From assembly GCF_003672135.1 (NCBI RefSeq), contig NC_039517.1, positions 2,790,001 to 2,854,000 on the forward strand: a DNA stretch of 64,000 nucleotides. Direction: 5' to 3'. Within the stretch, counting starts at the first letter, position 1, and the number at the start of each line of letters is the position of its first letter. Shown in pieces: positions 13,398-25,906 of this stretch. This DNA comes from Ooceraea biroi (taxonomy: Eukaryota; Arthropoda; Insecta; Hymenoptera; Formicidae). The notes under the pieces are model-generated. The model ran no database searches. It was given only the letters and a program-made list of their open reading frames with translations, and was not told the DNA's origin. The position numbers were made by a program, and so were the translations under genes.

Positions 13398-16300
13398 CGC
13401 TTTCGTCCGTCAGAGGTGTCTGAAAAATGGATTCTCATCGATTAAGCGTATACGCGCGATGATAGATTGTATCGTTCGGAAAAACAATTCCCGGAGCGTT
13501 TGAGCCTATAGCAGCGATGCGATCGTAGGTCGGCCAATTCACTGGTCAGCAGCAGCCAGCAGCAGGTGCAGCTTTCTTTCGACTCAAGTGCCGGACGTAG
13601 GGGTAGGTAATGTCCTTTCTGTCTGTTCCGCTTCCGACCGCCCCGCGAGCGACTCTCCATTTTTATTCGTCACGGCCGTTTCAACGGGGAATTTATTAGG
13701 GCGCACTATGCATTGTGAGAAACATTATTATTGATATAAGCCACGATGTATTATGCATACGCATATTATGATATTTGCATATGAATCAGTGTGTACGTGA
13801 GAGAGCTCTGTTCATTGCTAGAGCCAACGTTTCCAGAATGTCAAGCTTTACGTTAAATTCGCTCAAAAAATTTCTGAGGAATTATTTCGCTAAGTAATGT
13901 TACCACACGAACAGTATTAAAAATTTCACAAAGTCAAATCATCGGCGTTACTCATCGTTTATCAATAAGTTTGATCGATGTTTGATTTCGGCGACGTTGC
14001 TTACGCAGTTTACTCCAGCCACGTCTCATCTTTATTCTATTGCTAAATCTAATGAGAAAATAATACGAAATTACATACTACATTCAAGCGTGTACACCAA
14101 CCGCGTCATTTACCGCCGTCATCGCGTTCGATTGTCAATTTAAGAGATTTTCCGGTGGAAAATCGACGGAGCTAAAGTCACTCGCGTTTTCAAGTTACAA
14201 TAAATTACTTGACAACACGCGCGTTCCACTCTGTATTTTATTCCTTGTCTTCTAATGAAACTGCTTGTTGCAACATGTAAAGCACTTTGTTGAATGTTAA
14301 AAGAAACGCGTCCGGATGCGACTCTCGGACGTAATATTCAAGAGGAACGAGGGGTATAAACGATACTCGCACCTCGACGATAAAGTCGGTCGTCGCAATA
14401 TTAATCAACGGATCGTCTCAAGCATCATCAAAGCTAGTAGTGGTCTACCATCGTGCATAAAATATCGTTGGATATAAAGACGTTAGGCGCTCTCTTAGTG
14501 GATACTCAACCGGTCTCTCAGATTAATGCCTCATCCAAACACTCCAAGACCTTTCCGCCTCGGGCTGCATTTATAGTAGACTCCAGCGGGTGCTGCAAGT
14601 GGCGTACGATGCGACATAAACGTGCGCGCCTTACGTCTTTATGAAACCACCTTTAAGCGATGCATTCACCTCCTGCATCCCCGGTTATTTTAGTGATACC
14701 AACTTCTTAGATTATACGAAGTAGCTCCATCAAATATATTACCGTCACGAATCTGTCTCCACGAATTGTCTCTGGATTTATAGGATGTAGGAAGCGCTTT
14801 GAGATATTGTTATCGGCAGACTGTGATAGATGGATCTTGTGTCATCATCTAAGAACGTATTGAATATACGTATGGATACTCCGATAAAAATTCCTCGAGC
14901 TCTTTGGCTGATTGGCAAACGATCGTGAACGTAATATCGGTATCGGGACAGGTGTTGCGAGCGCGGGCCCCGGAGGCACGCGTCACAATCGCCGCTTGAT
15001 CGCGAGGTAACCCGATGGACGCGCGGCGGCAGTGGCGGAAGCTGAAGCAGCCGACAGGCTCGTTTGTCGCGTGGCTAGTGCGGCCCGAGTAGGACCGAAT
15101 ACGGCCGATGGGCACACTCGGGCATCGAGTTCGCGACCCGATGGGCCCGGCCGGTGACACCACCGGACCCTCCCGTCACCCCGCGGAGTCGCCGTGGCTA
15201 GGTGAACGGGCATGAAGAGAGAGAAAGAGAGAACGGCGTGAGGCCCGACAGGGGGATAAGAGGGAAGAGGGCCCCCGGAGGGGCCAGAGAGCAACGGCGG
15301 ACACGGCCGCGGGTGATTACGTCGCCTGTCGGCGCGGAACTGTCTCCTCCTACCCACGGCGCCCACCGCGCTCCGATTGGCCGGGGCTCCCTGCCGAGGA
15401 AACGTACCCCGACTTCTCGCCGCGGCTTCTCTTTCGTTTCAACTCACCTCCGGATCCCTCGACATTCTCGTGAGCCTCCTCTCTCTCTCTCTCTCTCTTC
15501 CTCCCAATTGCATATTATACTTGTGAGGTGTTTGTCATTGTCTATCTCCGGATACCCTGGCTCCCACCTCGGTCCATCCCGCGAGTTCCGTCTAAGAGTG
15601 CTTGGTCGTGTCTTTGTTTCCCGTTTTGTTCCTCTTCGCTTCCCTGTCTCTCTTTTGGAGAGATCCTCCACTTGCCCGCCCTCGTTCAGTTTTTACCAGC
15701 CAGAGGCCTGTCCGAAAGACGACCATTCTTTTCGTAGCCCCACCGGGTTGTCCATCGCAATCAAGAGACGGAGGAGGTGGAGATGCATGATTATCGAGAA
15801 TCAATTCCTCTCGTACATCAAAGCTAAGGCGAATAATGGCATAAGCGAGAGATTAAGCCCTTTGATTATTTTAATATCGTCTCTCGCGATCTCGATCTCA
15901 TCAAGCTTACGATACCATAAAGGCGGTAACGTAAACAGGTAGGCAACACTGATACTCCACTTTCAAGTAGCGAGCGTTTCGTTACAGTTGATAAGGACTT
16001 AGCGGAATGCCAGCAGCAATAACAGTTATCCGAGTGACGATAAAACGCTCGATACGACTCGATATGCAAATTCAAAGCGAACGGCGGATGACACGGCGCT
16101 AGAATCTGATTCGACAATTATCGTTTGCATGCGCGCGACAGGGGTGTAATATACGAAGTGTAATACGGTGCAGCCGATCGTCGGCCAATCGTCAGTCAAT
16201 CGCCGTTAGCCGCGTATGAACGATGGGAGTGATCAGGCCGGTCGATGGATAGCGTGGTCAGATAACAGCTTTTCAGAAAATTTTCCGTGCACCTCCCTCG

Positions 16301-18188
16301 AATCTCAACTACGAACGAGCTACGAGATAATTCAGGCGATAACGTTGTCACCGACTGAATAATTCGCTACGATCCAAGTACACGCGAAATTTGCATAACT
16401 CATCTGCAGATCGTCGCACCGCGATATCTCCTAACGATGCTGGAATAATAATCGAACTAGGATCGGGTTAATGATTGCCGGCGTTTTCTATAAAACGCTT
16501 CAAATTATTTCGCGATTTAATCACGGACGCCGGGATTCGCCGCGCTGCATAAATCCGCTTCCTGATTCGTAAAGCTAGTTGCAGAGATGTAATAAAACAC
16601 CGCGCGCGGAAGAGAAAATGCGACCTTTTCGCATTTAAAATGATTTTACATTCTACTTTCATCATTTTCCAAAATCGCAATTTCCGAATGCGATGCGACG
16701 CGCCGGAATTTGTTTACGAGGAACACGCCAAATTGCGTTTTTACATCGCATGTGCCTGTTTACGGAATATACGAACTTCCGTGCGAAATTACGTCCGGCC
16801 AACTCTCGCGTATTTGCACACTCACATCCATAGATGTGCTCGCGCACAATTTATCGAGTCTGCATCGCGATTCCTCGTCGGCGATTCCGCACAGCGGTGG
16901 CCACTTGGTGTGCAAAAAGAATTTCACTCCCGTAACGAAGTGAAAATTGCGCGGACGCGAACGGAGAGCGCGGGTTTCCATTTATGTATAAATAACAGAC
17001 TGCCGTCATCCTACTTTCGTTTCAGACGGAAGCGGAGCCGAGCGCGGCCTGTGATATACGCGAGATTCAATGCGCAACGCGCCCGGGCATTGCCGTTCTT
17101 TTCCGAGCTATTTCGACGTCACGTCCACATAGTCGTACAAAGCAGGCATTACTACGCCATACTACGGCATCGTATCATAATCGCGTTATGCAGCGCTCGC
17201 CTAATGCACGTTTATAACTTTATGCAACCGCAAAACGCGTGAGATCCTGTGCCGAGGCATCGCATAAATTCCAAACTTTCTTGCAGCCAAGTTCCGCGCG
17301 GAGCTTCCCCTTTTCATTTTTATGATGCCTCATTTTAAGAGCATTCACACAACTTTACGAGAATGAAGTTTCATATACGTTTCACGCAGATCTGATCCTG
17401 TAACGATTGCCCGTAACGACGCGCGCGAACTCACAAAATTCACGCGGCAATTTTACGCATCCTTGCAATATCCATCCCGTCGAGCCGAGCAATCCTGGCT
17501 AAATGGCGTCTCGATAACTTGGAGGTATTACCGCGGATGCTTTCATTGATTTCGCCAAGCGTTAAACGCTTTCCTAGTCAAGTGACCGTGACACAGCCCG
17601 CTCGCCACCACCAGGTCGACGACGGCAAACGCCGCGAAGCGCGATTCTCTTCGCCCGCGGCGATCTAGATCAAACGATTCTCCCACGACGGCGGAGATTC
17701 GAAACCGTGGCGATGGATCGCGATGCCCAATCACGTACAATGACCGCGACAAACTAATAAACAACAGCGCAAAACCAATCATTATCGCTCTACCGGGAAA
17801 TTAAGAGTCCGAACGATCCGCGCGTCTTCTCTCTCGGGGCGATGATTACGTAAAATCGATCAAGCGAAATCGAGCTGAGTAACGGTGCCGCGCGGCTCTT
17901 ATTAATAACATTCAGAGCGTCGTAAATGAGTTTCGCACGATGCGCGACATTAATTTATTCACGTCAGACGCCAGACGATAAATAATTTTGCGAAATGTAC
18001 AAGTGTCATGGATCCGCTATCAGTTATAACGTATGATTTATAATCTCGTTCTGAGATTGTAAATGTAACGGCGACATGACATTTATGTCATTAATTGATT
18101 TTACCGGAATTAATTACATTGTATCGTATAAGCAGATCAAATAACAAATAAAAGGAATTGCTTTGCCAGAAAGTGTATGTATAATATG
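13398..18188. other. Non-coding stretch, no gene recognised
   Basis: This is mixed AT-rich and CpG-rich sequence without a domain-bearing frame. The longest frame (plus strand, 15202-15942) runs through a pyrimidine-rich tract including a CT microsatellite near 15478-15500 and is Arg/Ser/Pro-rich, so I treat it as chance. No splice-linked exon series was found. Confidence 0.5.
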
Positions 18189-18433
18189 TACATAAGTGTA
18201 AGAGGTGAAAAATAACTAGGAGACTGCCTTAGATTTGAATTCGAACTCTCCGGGATCCCTGGTTCACACGCCTAGGTCTTAGGCTGTACGGCCAATAATA
18301 CTCCTACTGTTGTGATCAACTTGTTTTCATTCCGATCCTCTATACGACCTGTCAGTCTCGACTATCTTTCCAGATCTTACAGCTCGGCCAGCCTGACATT
18401 ACATTCGTCCCCGAATGTCTCCAAATCGTCGGT

Positions 18434-18650
18434 TCACTCCACTTGAGTCCCTCCCAACCTCCATTTTTGGTTCACTCTTCTGAGTCCCTCCCAACATCCA
18501 TTTTTGGTTCACTTTTCTGAGTCTCTCCCAACCTCCATGTTGGTTCACTCCTCTGAGTCCTTCCCAATCTCCATGTTGATTCACTCCTCTGAGTCCTTCC
18601 CAATCTCCATGTTGGTTCACTCCTCTGAGTCCGTCCCGACCTCCATGTTC
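18434..18650. repeat. 36-bp minisatellite, array 1 (about 6 copies)
   Basis: The tandem unit is about 36 bp, with the form GGTTCACTCCTCTGAGTCC followed by a CCAA..CTCCATGTT part. There are six copies with a few substitutions each. Because 36 is a multiple of three, the minus strand stays open and gives a 12-residue repeat (GLRGVNQHGDWE). I regard this frame as a by-product of the repeat, not as a gene. Confidence 0.85.
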
Positions 18651-18990
18651 AGGCTTCACTACCGGCCAGCTGCTTCTCAACTCCCTCCTCTCCGAGGGGT
18701 AGCGGATGAATCTCAACTGTCTTCGAGGGGTAGCGGATTTTATCCCACTTCTGAATTGTAAGAGGCGAAAAATAGCTAGGAGACTGCCTTAGATTTGAAT
18801 TCGAACTCTCCGGGATCCCTTGGTTCACACGCCTAAGTCTTAGGCTATACGGCCAATACTCCTACTGTTGTGATCAACTTGTTTTCATTCCGATCCTCTA
18901 TACGACCTGTCAGTCTCGACTATCTTTCCAGATCTTACAGCTCGGCCAGCCTGACATTACATTCGTCCCCGAATGTCTCCAAATCGTCGG

Positions 18991-19207
18991 TTCACTCCAC
19001 TTGAGTCCCTCCCAACCTCCATTTTTGGTTCACTCTTCTGAGTCCCTCCCAACATCCATGTTGGTTCACTCCTCTGAGTCCTTCCCAATCTCCATGTTGG
19101 TTCACTCCTCTGAGTCCTTCCCAATCTCCATGTTGATTCACTCCTCTGAGTCCTTCCCAATCTCCATGTTGGTTCACTCCTCTGAGTCCGTCCCGACCTC
19201 CATGTTC
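18991..19207. repeat. 36-bp minisatellite, array 2 (about 6 copies)
   Basis: This is the same 36-bp unit as in the first spacer, again in six copies. The second copy ends CATCCATGTT where array 1 has CATCCATTTTT. The order of variants otherwise follows array 1, which shows that the whole spacer was duplicated as a block and not built twice. Confidence 0.85.
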
Positions 19208-19501
19208 AGGCTTCACTACCGGCCAGCTGCTTCTCAACTCCCTCCTCTCCGAGGGGTAGCGGATGAATCTCAACTGTCTTCGAGGGGTAGCGGATTTTAT
19301 CTCACTTCTGAATTGTAAGAGGCGAAAAATAACTAGGAGACTGCCTTAGATTTGAACTCGAACTCTCCGGGATCCCTGGTTCACACGCCTAGGTCTTAGG
19401 CTGTACGGCCAATACTCCTACTGTTGTGATCAACTTGTTTTCATTCCGATCCTCTATACGACCTGTCAGTCTCGACTATTTTTCCAGATCTTACATAAGT
19501 G

Positions 19502-22500
19502 ACTTTTATAAAATAAACGTTCGATCTAAAATCCCAAAATAAATAACTGAAATAAATAATGTGAGATGTGTTATGCACTATTTCTAAAATCCCCCGATAA
19601 AGTTTATTAAATATTATGTTCCTATGCACGCGCGCGGAAATATTCATAACATTATTCAGCTTATAATGCGTGTAATCTACGAAGCTTCTTGCAGCGAGAT
19701 AAAAATCTATTCCGTTATAAAACGTTCTTGCGAGCTCCTATTTTATTCGAAATATCCCAAAACCGGTTTGAGTCCGAAGCGTGCCGAGCGTCAAACATGC
19801 AGGAGATAGCGCACACCAACTTGGCGAGGAATCAAGGATACATATTATGAATCGCGGATGACGTTTCGTCACCGATAAGACTCTCGGGTCTCTCTCTTCT
19901 TCTTCTCCTTCCTTTTTGCTCAATGGATATTCGTTCCTTCAGGGCATGTTTTCAAGATTCTCATACACTCGCAACATGGACAATTGACCACAGATGGTGT
20001 GAAGACACATAAATAAAGGGATCGGTAGTCTTGCTTTTAAAGAGAATAAACTGATAGTTGTATAAGGATGGTCTTTCGCCATCCCCGTTGGCGTTCTGAG
20101 GTTGGCGCAAAGCACCTGAGAAACGTGGCACCTGGTCGCACCTGTCTCAGGTCGCGCTTCGCTTCCGGAGCCACCGCGTTTACAGTCTCGTGACCAGAAA
20201 GATGCGAGCGCCGGGGGTTGCAATCGCCGGACCGTGAACAGACCTCTCCGGATCAGTATTGCACTTCTAACATGAGCATCAGCGATCCGGTTCCCCGTTA
20301 TTTCTCCTCAACAAGCGAAATAATCGTGGATTTTGTCTTTGCAAATTACTTTTACGTCTGACAGCAATTAATAATCGATTTTCAGTTCCGCGGGATTATT
20401 ATACGTGATTCAGATGACAAAATTGGTTCAATGGACTCGACGCTTTTTTGCGTCCAACGAATAAATACGCAGAGTACATTCAGAGTCACGACAAGGATCG
20501 TTTCAACGTCACAAACCGCAATAGCCGAGAGTAGCCTCCCCTTTGATCGTCATCCTAATTGCCGCCTACGATTCGCTATGGCGATTTTTTATCGACCGAT
20601 TCGGAAAGTACAAACGGAGAATCGATTCCGCGGCCGATCACACTTTGGAAACACCTGCTAAAGCAACCAAGCCTTTGCAGCCGTCCCCCGCATCGCATCG
20701 TTCCTTTTCACCAGGTGTTTTCGGTAACGAGAAGATGCTCGCGATCGCACAACCGTCGAAATTAAATTTTCAAACTGTATCGTAATCGTCTATCAATTTC
20801 CTATTTTTTCTCTCGCAACAAAGTATCGGCGCGCGTAAGTTGTCGTAAAACTGGAGGATCCGATTCTGTTATTCGGTAATTGAGAGCCGAAGCAACGGGG
20901 AGGCAATGGGATAAAACTCGGTGAACCGGTAACGAGGAATCGCGGAACTGTCAAGTCCGAGAAAGACGAGAACCTGAGGGCGAAGACGCGATGACTCGTC
21001 CGCGGGTGTCCGCGCGTAATCGTAATGAGAGCAGCGAGCGCGAGCGCGCGGCTCGGCAATCGGTTGGAGATGATTACGCAATTTGCATCGCGCGGCAATT
21101 TGCATCGGGGATCGTGCCGCCGCTGGCAAGGCAGCGAGGATAACGGGATGACGACGACGAGGACGCGCGGTGTCGCCGCGGGTCATGCCTATGCTAATGA
21201 CACATCTAACCGGTACTTCGGGCTCATTCATAAGACGAGCTTCTCTCCTCAATGAGTGCCGGCGGAACCGCAAAAATATGACGATGCACGATCTAGTGGT
21301 GTACGTGCACTTTATTAACCAAAGCTTTATGATCCTGGTCGTTTAGCAACGAGTGATTATCGTCGCGAGGACCTGCCGTTGCTTATCACTAAGAATCAAA
21401 CGCCGATACGTATCGCACGATTTCACGGCGCGTGTTTGCCCCGAGAGAGTTGATCGTAACGCGCATAATGCTAATCGCAGCGAGCAATGCTAGCCGTTCG
21501 ACGATCGAAGACGGTTACGTTCGTAGAGCGAAAGTTTCCAAGAGAAGCAGAGTGGAGTGAATAAAAAGTCTTATGCCGGGAGGAAGACTAGTCTGATCGA
21601 ACCACTCGACACTTGCGGAGAGTCGAAATGTGATTTCAGGTGTGAGCTCGGTCGATTTCCATTACAAAGATATCATTCCATCGTGGCTACTGCATCGCGG
21701 CCACGAGGTATAACATCGCGGAGAGGAAGAGAGAGAGGGAGAGATGAGGGTCAGACTACGATGCACCGGTGTATTATTTACACGTGTAGAAGAGGGAGCT
21801 TTGCGGTCGCGTGGATTCCTCCCAATCGATATCGGTAATCGGCGTCGGTACCGCGAGGACGAGCGGGATAGATTAAATTGGGACAGGTAGCTGCGAAGTG
21901 AAGTCAAGAGTATCGGAGTCACGTGCAGCCTCGGCGCGACCGGAAACACGCTATAAAGAGGCGGCCCTCCAAGCCAGACTACAGAGAGGATCCGCAATCT
22001 GGCCAGAGTTCCGTTCAGAATAGGCCGTTACCGTCCAAATATTTCATTTGTGTCACCTCGTCTTCAGCTAACGTTATCTCTAATTAAATATTATTAATCA
22101 TCATGAATCGCTAGTCATGATCGAAGCGAAAAACGATTACATGTTCAATCGATTAAAAGCAAAAGACCATGAAAGACGTTCGAAAGAAATTGCACTGCAA
22201 TAAAAATTCTTTTGTGCATCGCGAGAAATGGTTCGCTCAAAGCAAGCTATTTATTAGTAAATTATCGGAAATTATATCGACCCGTCGATGCGATCGTGAG
22301 TGTGCTAAAAAGAGCAGGTCGAGCGAAAACTGGATCTAATCCTGTTTGACAGAGTACAAGTTGCCAAACCACCTCTTGGTCTCGCCTTTGGTGGAGAATA
22401 TTTAAAACGTAACATCCGCCTCTTGGGAGTAGTAGTGTATATTTCTTATCATGCCCATTTATAGCGCGCTCCAGAGAATTTCGCGTTTAATATCGCCATC

Positions 22501-22629
22501 ACTAACGTTATCGGAAAACTAAAGTGTCAATCGATAAAACGTTATTCACTGGTGCTATCAGTACATCCTCGAAACATTCTAAGTAAATATTTTGATGTAA
22601 TTTTTGGCCTTTTTATAACATAATTCAAA
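19502..22629. other. Non-coding stretch with one core promoter
   Basis: No protein domain is visible in any frame. A TATA box at 21952-21957 is listed separately. The rest is CpG-rich sequence with short frames only. Confidence 0.5.
21952..21957 (+). promoter_or_regulatory. TATA box candidate (TATAAA)
   Basis: TATAAA lies inside a GC-rich block and is followed by an AGACTACAGAG segment about 20-30 bp downstream, where transcription could begin. No ATG-initiated frame of any length follows within 400 bp, so any transcript would have a non-coding first exon. Motif match only. Confidence 0.3.
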
Positions 22630-22633
22630 TTAA

Positions 22634-23453
22634 CCCCTTCGGCGGCATTGACGCCATATGGCATCCTTGTATTTTTTTCGATTGATTGGGCCGATCTTCA
22701 TAAAACTTAGTACCCAAAAGCTTTTTGGGTCGCTGAATACGAATCCATAGTCAAAATTTCAAAATTCAAAATGACGGATCCAATATGGCGATCAAATATA
22801 ATCATAAAATCAAAATTTGTTCGGAATGTTATTAAATCTGATATCTAAGGGTTTTTGGGACTGATGAATACGAATTTCAGATCACAATTCCAAAATTCAA
22901 AATGGCGGACCCAATATTGCGGTCAAAAAAGCAAAATCTATCTGAGTGTTATGAAAACTGGTATCCAAGAATTTTTTCAGTCGCTGAATTTGAGGTACAA
23001 AATTGCAAAATTCAAAATGTCGAACCCAATGAAGTGGCACAAAATAAATAAAAACTTTTTTCACTAAGTTTTTGGATGCATCTTTCCAAAGATAGTTTGG
23101 GTTCCCAATTCTAAGATGCAAATACTTGTCAGTTTTTCAATTGTTCTTAGATAGATTTGGTGTTTTGACCACCATATTGGATCCGCCATTTTGAATTATG
23201 AAATTTTGTATCTCAAATTCGTATTCAGCGGCTCAAAACCCTTTAGATACAAGTTTTCATAACAAATAGATAGATTTTGGTTTTTTGACCGCCATATTGG
23301 ATCGGCCATTTTGAATTATGAAATTTTGTACCTCAAATTCATATTTCGCAAACCAAAAATTCCCTAAATACAAGGTGTCTTTAAAATCCGATTACTTTTT
23401 TTTGGGTGCCACCAGGGGCACAAACAGTGATATTCTGTTTGCCGCTGAAGGGG
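22634..23453. mobile_element. piggyBac-like fold-back MITE (TTAA target site)
   Basis: The 820-bp element is flanked by TTAA at 22630-22633 and 23454-23457. Its ends are inverted: CCCCTTCGGCGGC on the left and, reversed, CCCCTTCAGCGGC on the right (one mismatch in 13). TTAA duplication with CCC-starting termini is the piggyBac signature. The interior is a series of related blocks around ATTCAAAATGNCGGAYCCAAT. These are direct in the left half and inverted in the right half, so a single strand can fold on itself. No transposase is encoded, so it would be moved in trans. Confidence 0.8.
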
Positions 23454-23457
23454 TTAA

Positions 23458-24729
23458 TCGCGCAACAAGGCACGTTTTTATAAATATTCGAAATGACGTA
23501 TTAATGCGGAAATAATTATAATTAATGCGGAAATTGAATTGAACGATTACGCGCCATATCACGATGATACATAAATTTGATTCGTATGTAAAGTACGCAT
23601 GATTAAGCCAAGATTTAAACACGTACTTCATACTTTGCACCGCGTAAGCGATTCAACATTCCCGCATATCTAATCTTCGCACAACGATGCGCGCCTCTGC
23701 TACAGGGAGGGATAAAAGTATCGTGCCGATACATAACCGCGTGCCTAGATATCTTCCTGTCCACGACAACGCCGCGCCGCCACCGCTGCCACCGCTGCCG
23801 CCGCCGTGCGTCCTCGATGCGATTTGTTAGCTCCGTATCTTTGCATATGCATAAGCGAGCGCGAAGAATGTGCGTAGTGTGGATGCCACGGCGGCGTTTC
23901 GCAAGAAATTATCCGTTAACATTCCTCGTCCTGCCCGCATTTAATTGCCGTTCGCGTGCGCGAATCATCGGGAGGAGCGTCGACCGCTCTTCCGCAGCTG
24001 TCTCTTCTTCCTGCATGCTTCCTTCGCGCCATGCTCGATGTCCGCGCGTGATATTTTTCGCAGCGAAAACGGGGCTCTCCATTTCTCGTCGTGAATGTTT
24101 GCGTGTCCAGCGATCGTAAATTTGTAAATTGATAATATTGAGACGGAAATATCGCGGTATAATGCGACGCAACGAAACGGCGAATCGAATGGGAATCGCG
24201 ACGATCAAAGAACGTGCGAACCGTTGGAGATCATCCGAATAGTCACACGCTCCCTCGTCCTGAAGGCGTCTTTCTTGTTTCCTCGCTTCCTCGCGCGTAA
24301 GAACGACGGAATCCGGATCTTCATCCGCGAACGACAAAACCGTCACTCCCGCGTGTAGCTCGTCCGCCACGTAGACCCGTGGCCAGACTCCTTCCTGTCT
24401 TCGGAATCAGCCGCGGATCCCGCGTTCCTTCTCGTTCGTCGCTTTCTTGCGCGCATTCCGACCAAGTATACATCATCGAACGATCAATCGATTCGACCGG
24501 TACAACCACCGACGAGCAACCGATAGCGGATTTGATCGTACAAAAGCGGGCACGGATTGTCATTGCATTGAGAAAACACACCATCAATGGTCCTTGCGAC
24601 GGAAAAAGTAGCGAACGCAAACGATGGAAAAGAGAAAGAGAGGGAAAAAGGGGAAAATGGAAACCATCTCGGAATTGCGAATCGTTATCTTCTTGCAATC
24701 ATTTATACGTTTAGGTGAAATGTTTCCGT

Positions 24730-24772
<43 letters not shown>

Positions 24773-25904
24773 ATCACTTGAGCATCGAAGCGATCTATAA
24801 TCGATCGACTCTTGCTTTCAAGTAATTCGTATCGCCGACTTGAAATGCGAGATTCCAGTCTGTTTTTGACTTGAGTTCTTATCAAAGAAAAGTCAATGTT
24901 ATATTGTAAATTAAGAGAAAGTATACACAAGCAAGCGTACACACGCACTGCGTATGGCAATGCAGCAATGGGTCAGAAACGAATCGGAGCTGAACTATCG
25001 GACTGTATCAGAGTGGTCAGATAATTCTCAGCTGACACAGATAACTGACAAGGGACAACAACAATCGTACTAATTTTATAACGGACGCTAAATTAGCGAC
25101 ACTAATAAAGATGTCAACGTACTGTGATAGGAGAAATAATTACATGAATTATGGGTGCGTGCGAAATACAACGCAAGATTGCAAAAAGAGAAATGACGTA
25201 AAAACTTACATAAAAATTACTATCGTGATAAATTTTAATGTGAAAGCTAACCAACACGCCAGGTTGCAACTCGAGAAGCATTATTAATATGCCGTCTTAC
25301 TTTACGAAAGCCACTAATTGGCGTTTTGGCACGTTATACTTCTCTACGACTAGGAAAGAACATTTCTATTATTCATAGCTCGAGACGTGGTCACCCCCGG
25401 TTACGTAACCCGAACATTTCTATTCTCCTTATCGTTTACAGACGTTCGAGAGAGATTTTAATATTTGCAACGATAATTCTTCATCGTACTTTCTGCCTTA
25501 TCTACTATCTTGAATACATATGCGAAAAAAGGCAGACAAAAACTTTTGTGTACCGGTATCGCAACCCCGATTTTAACAATGGATATTAAAAGTGATCAGT
25601 CGTAGAGACACCACACGTGTTCGATCGAGTTTGACCGCGCTTGATAAAGTTTCTGAATTATCGCCTTTATAGTGTCCGTGTGCTTGTTGCACTGCGTGAT
25701 ACCGCAGTTGTACTTAGCGTTATGCGGTCAATATCCATGTCATTATCATGCTCGACGAGAAACCAACGAGACGACGTGACGATTATTTTCAACCACCTAC
25801 GTTTCCTTTCTCTCTCCGATTCTAAATGTACGAACGGTTCAACATAAGCAAATTCACCTACTTTGATATCTAAATTGTCACGCAATCATATAATTATGAT
25901 AAAA
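23458..25904. other. Non-coding stretch, no gene recognised
   Basis: No domain-bearing frame. A GCCGCC/CACCGCTGC-type run lies at 23765-23812 and a pure CT microsatellite at 24736-24770. Confidence 0.5.
24736..24770. repeat. CT dinucleotide microsatellite
   Basis: About 17 uninterrupted CT units. It is the cleanest simple repeat in the window; purely descriptive. Confidence 0.9.
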
Positions 25905-25906
25905 TA

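Larger units (their letters stand above)
18197..19495. mobile_element. Composite repeat: three 183-bp cores and two minisatellite spacers
   Basis: Three nearly identical cores lie at 18197-18381, 18757-18939 and 19314-19495. Each begins TGTAAGA and ends TCTTACA. Two almost identical spacers lie between them, at 18382-18756 and 18940-19313. The whole block is flanked by TACATAAGTG (18189-18198 and 19492-19501), either a 10-bp duplication or a TAAG duplication plus the terminal repeat. The block therefore looks like one insertion that expanded as core-spacer-core. On the minus strand the core contains AGTTCGAATTC, close to a Pol III B box, so a tRNA-derived SINE is an alternative to a MITE. Confidence 0.75.

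Noticed and set aside
15202..15942. 246-codon open frame on the plus strand
   Set aside because: It passes through CT-rich simple sequence and gives a Ser/Arg/Pro-rich product with no recognisable domain.
18197..18381. Functional tRNA gene
   Set aside because: Only a B-box-like stretch is convincing. I could not fold a full cloverleaf with paired acceptor and anticodon stems by eye, so I mention it only as a possible SINE ancestry.
18434..19207. CRISPR-like array
   Set aside because: Units are contiguous without unique spacers, and the genome is eukaryotic.
18399..19273. Repeat protein with 12-residue units
   Set aside because: The frame exists only because the minisatellite unit is 36 bp long. 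It starts and stops with the repeat and lies inside a mobile composite.
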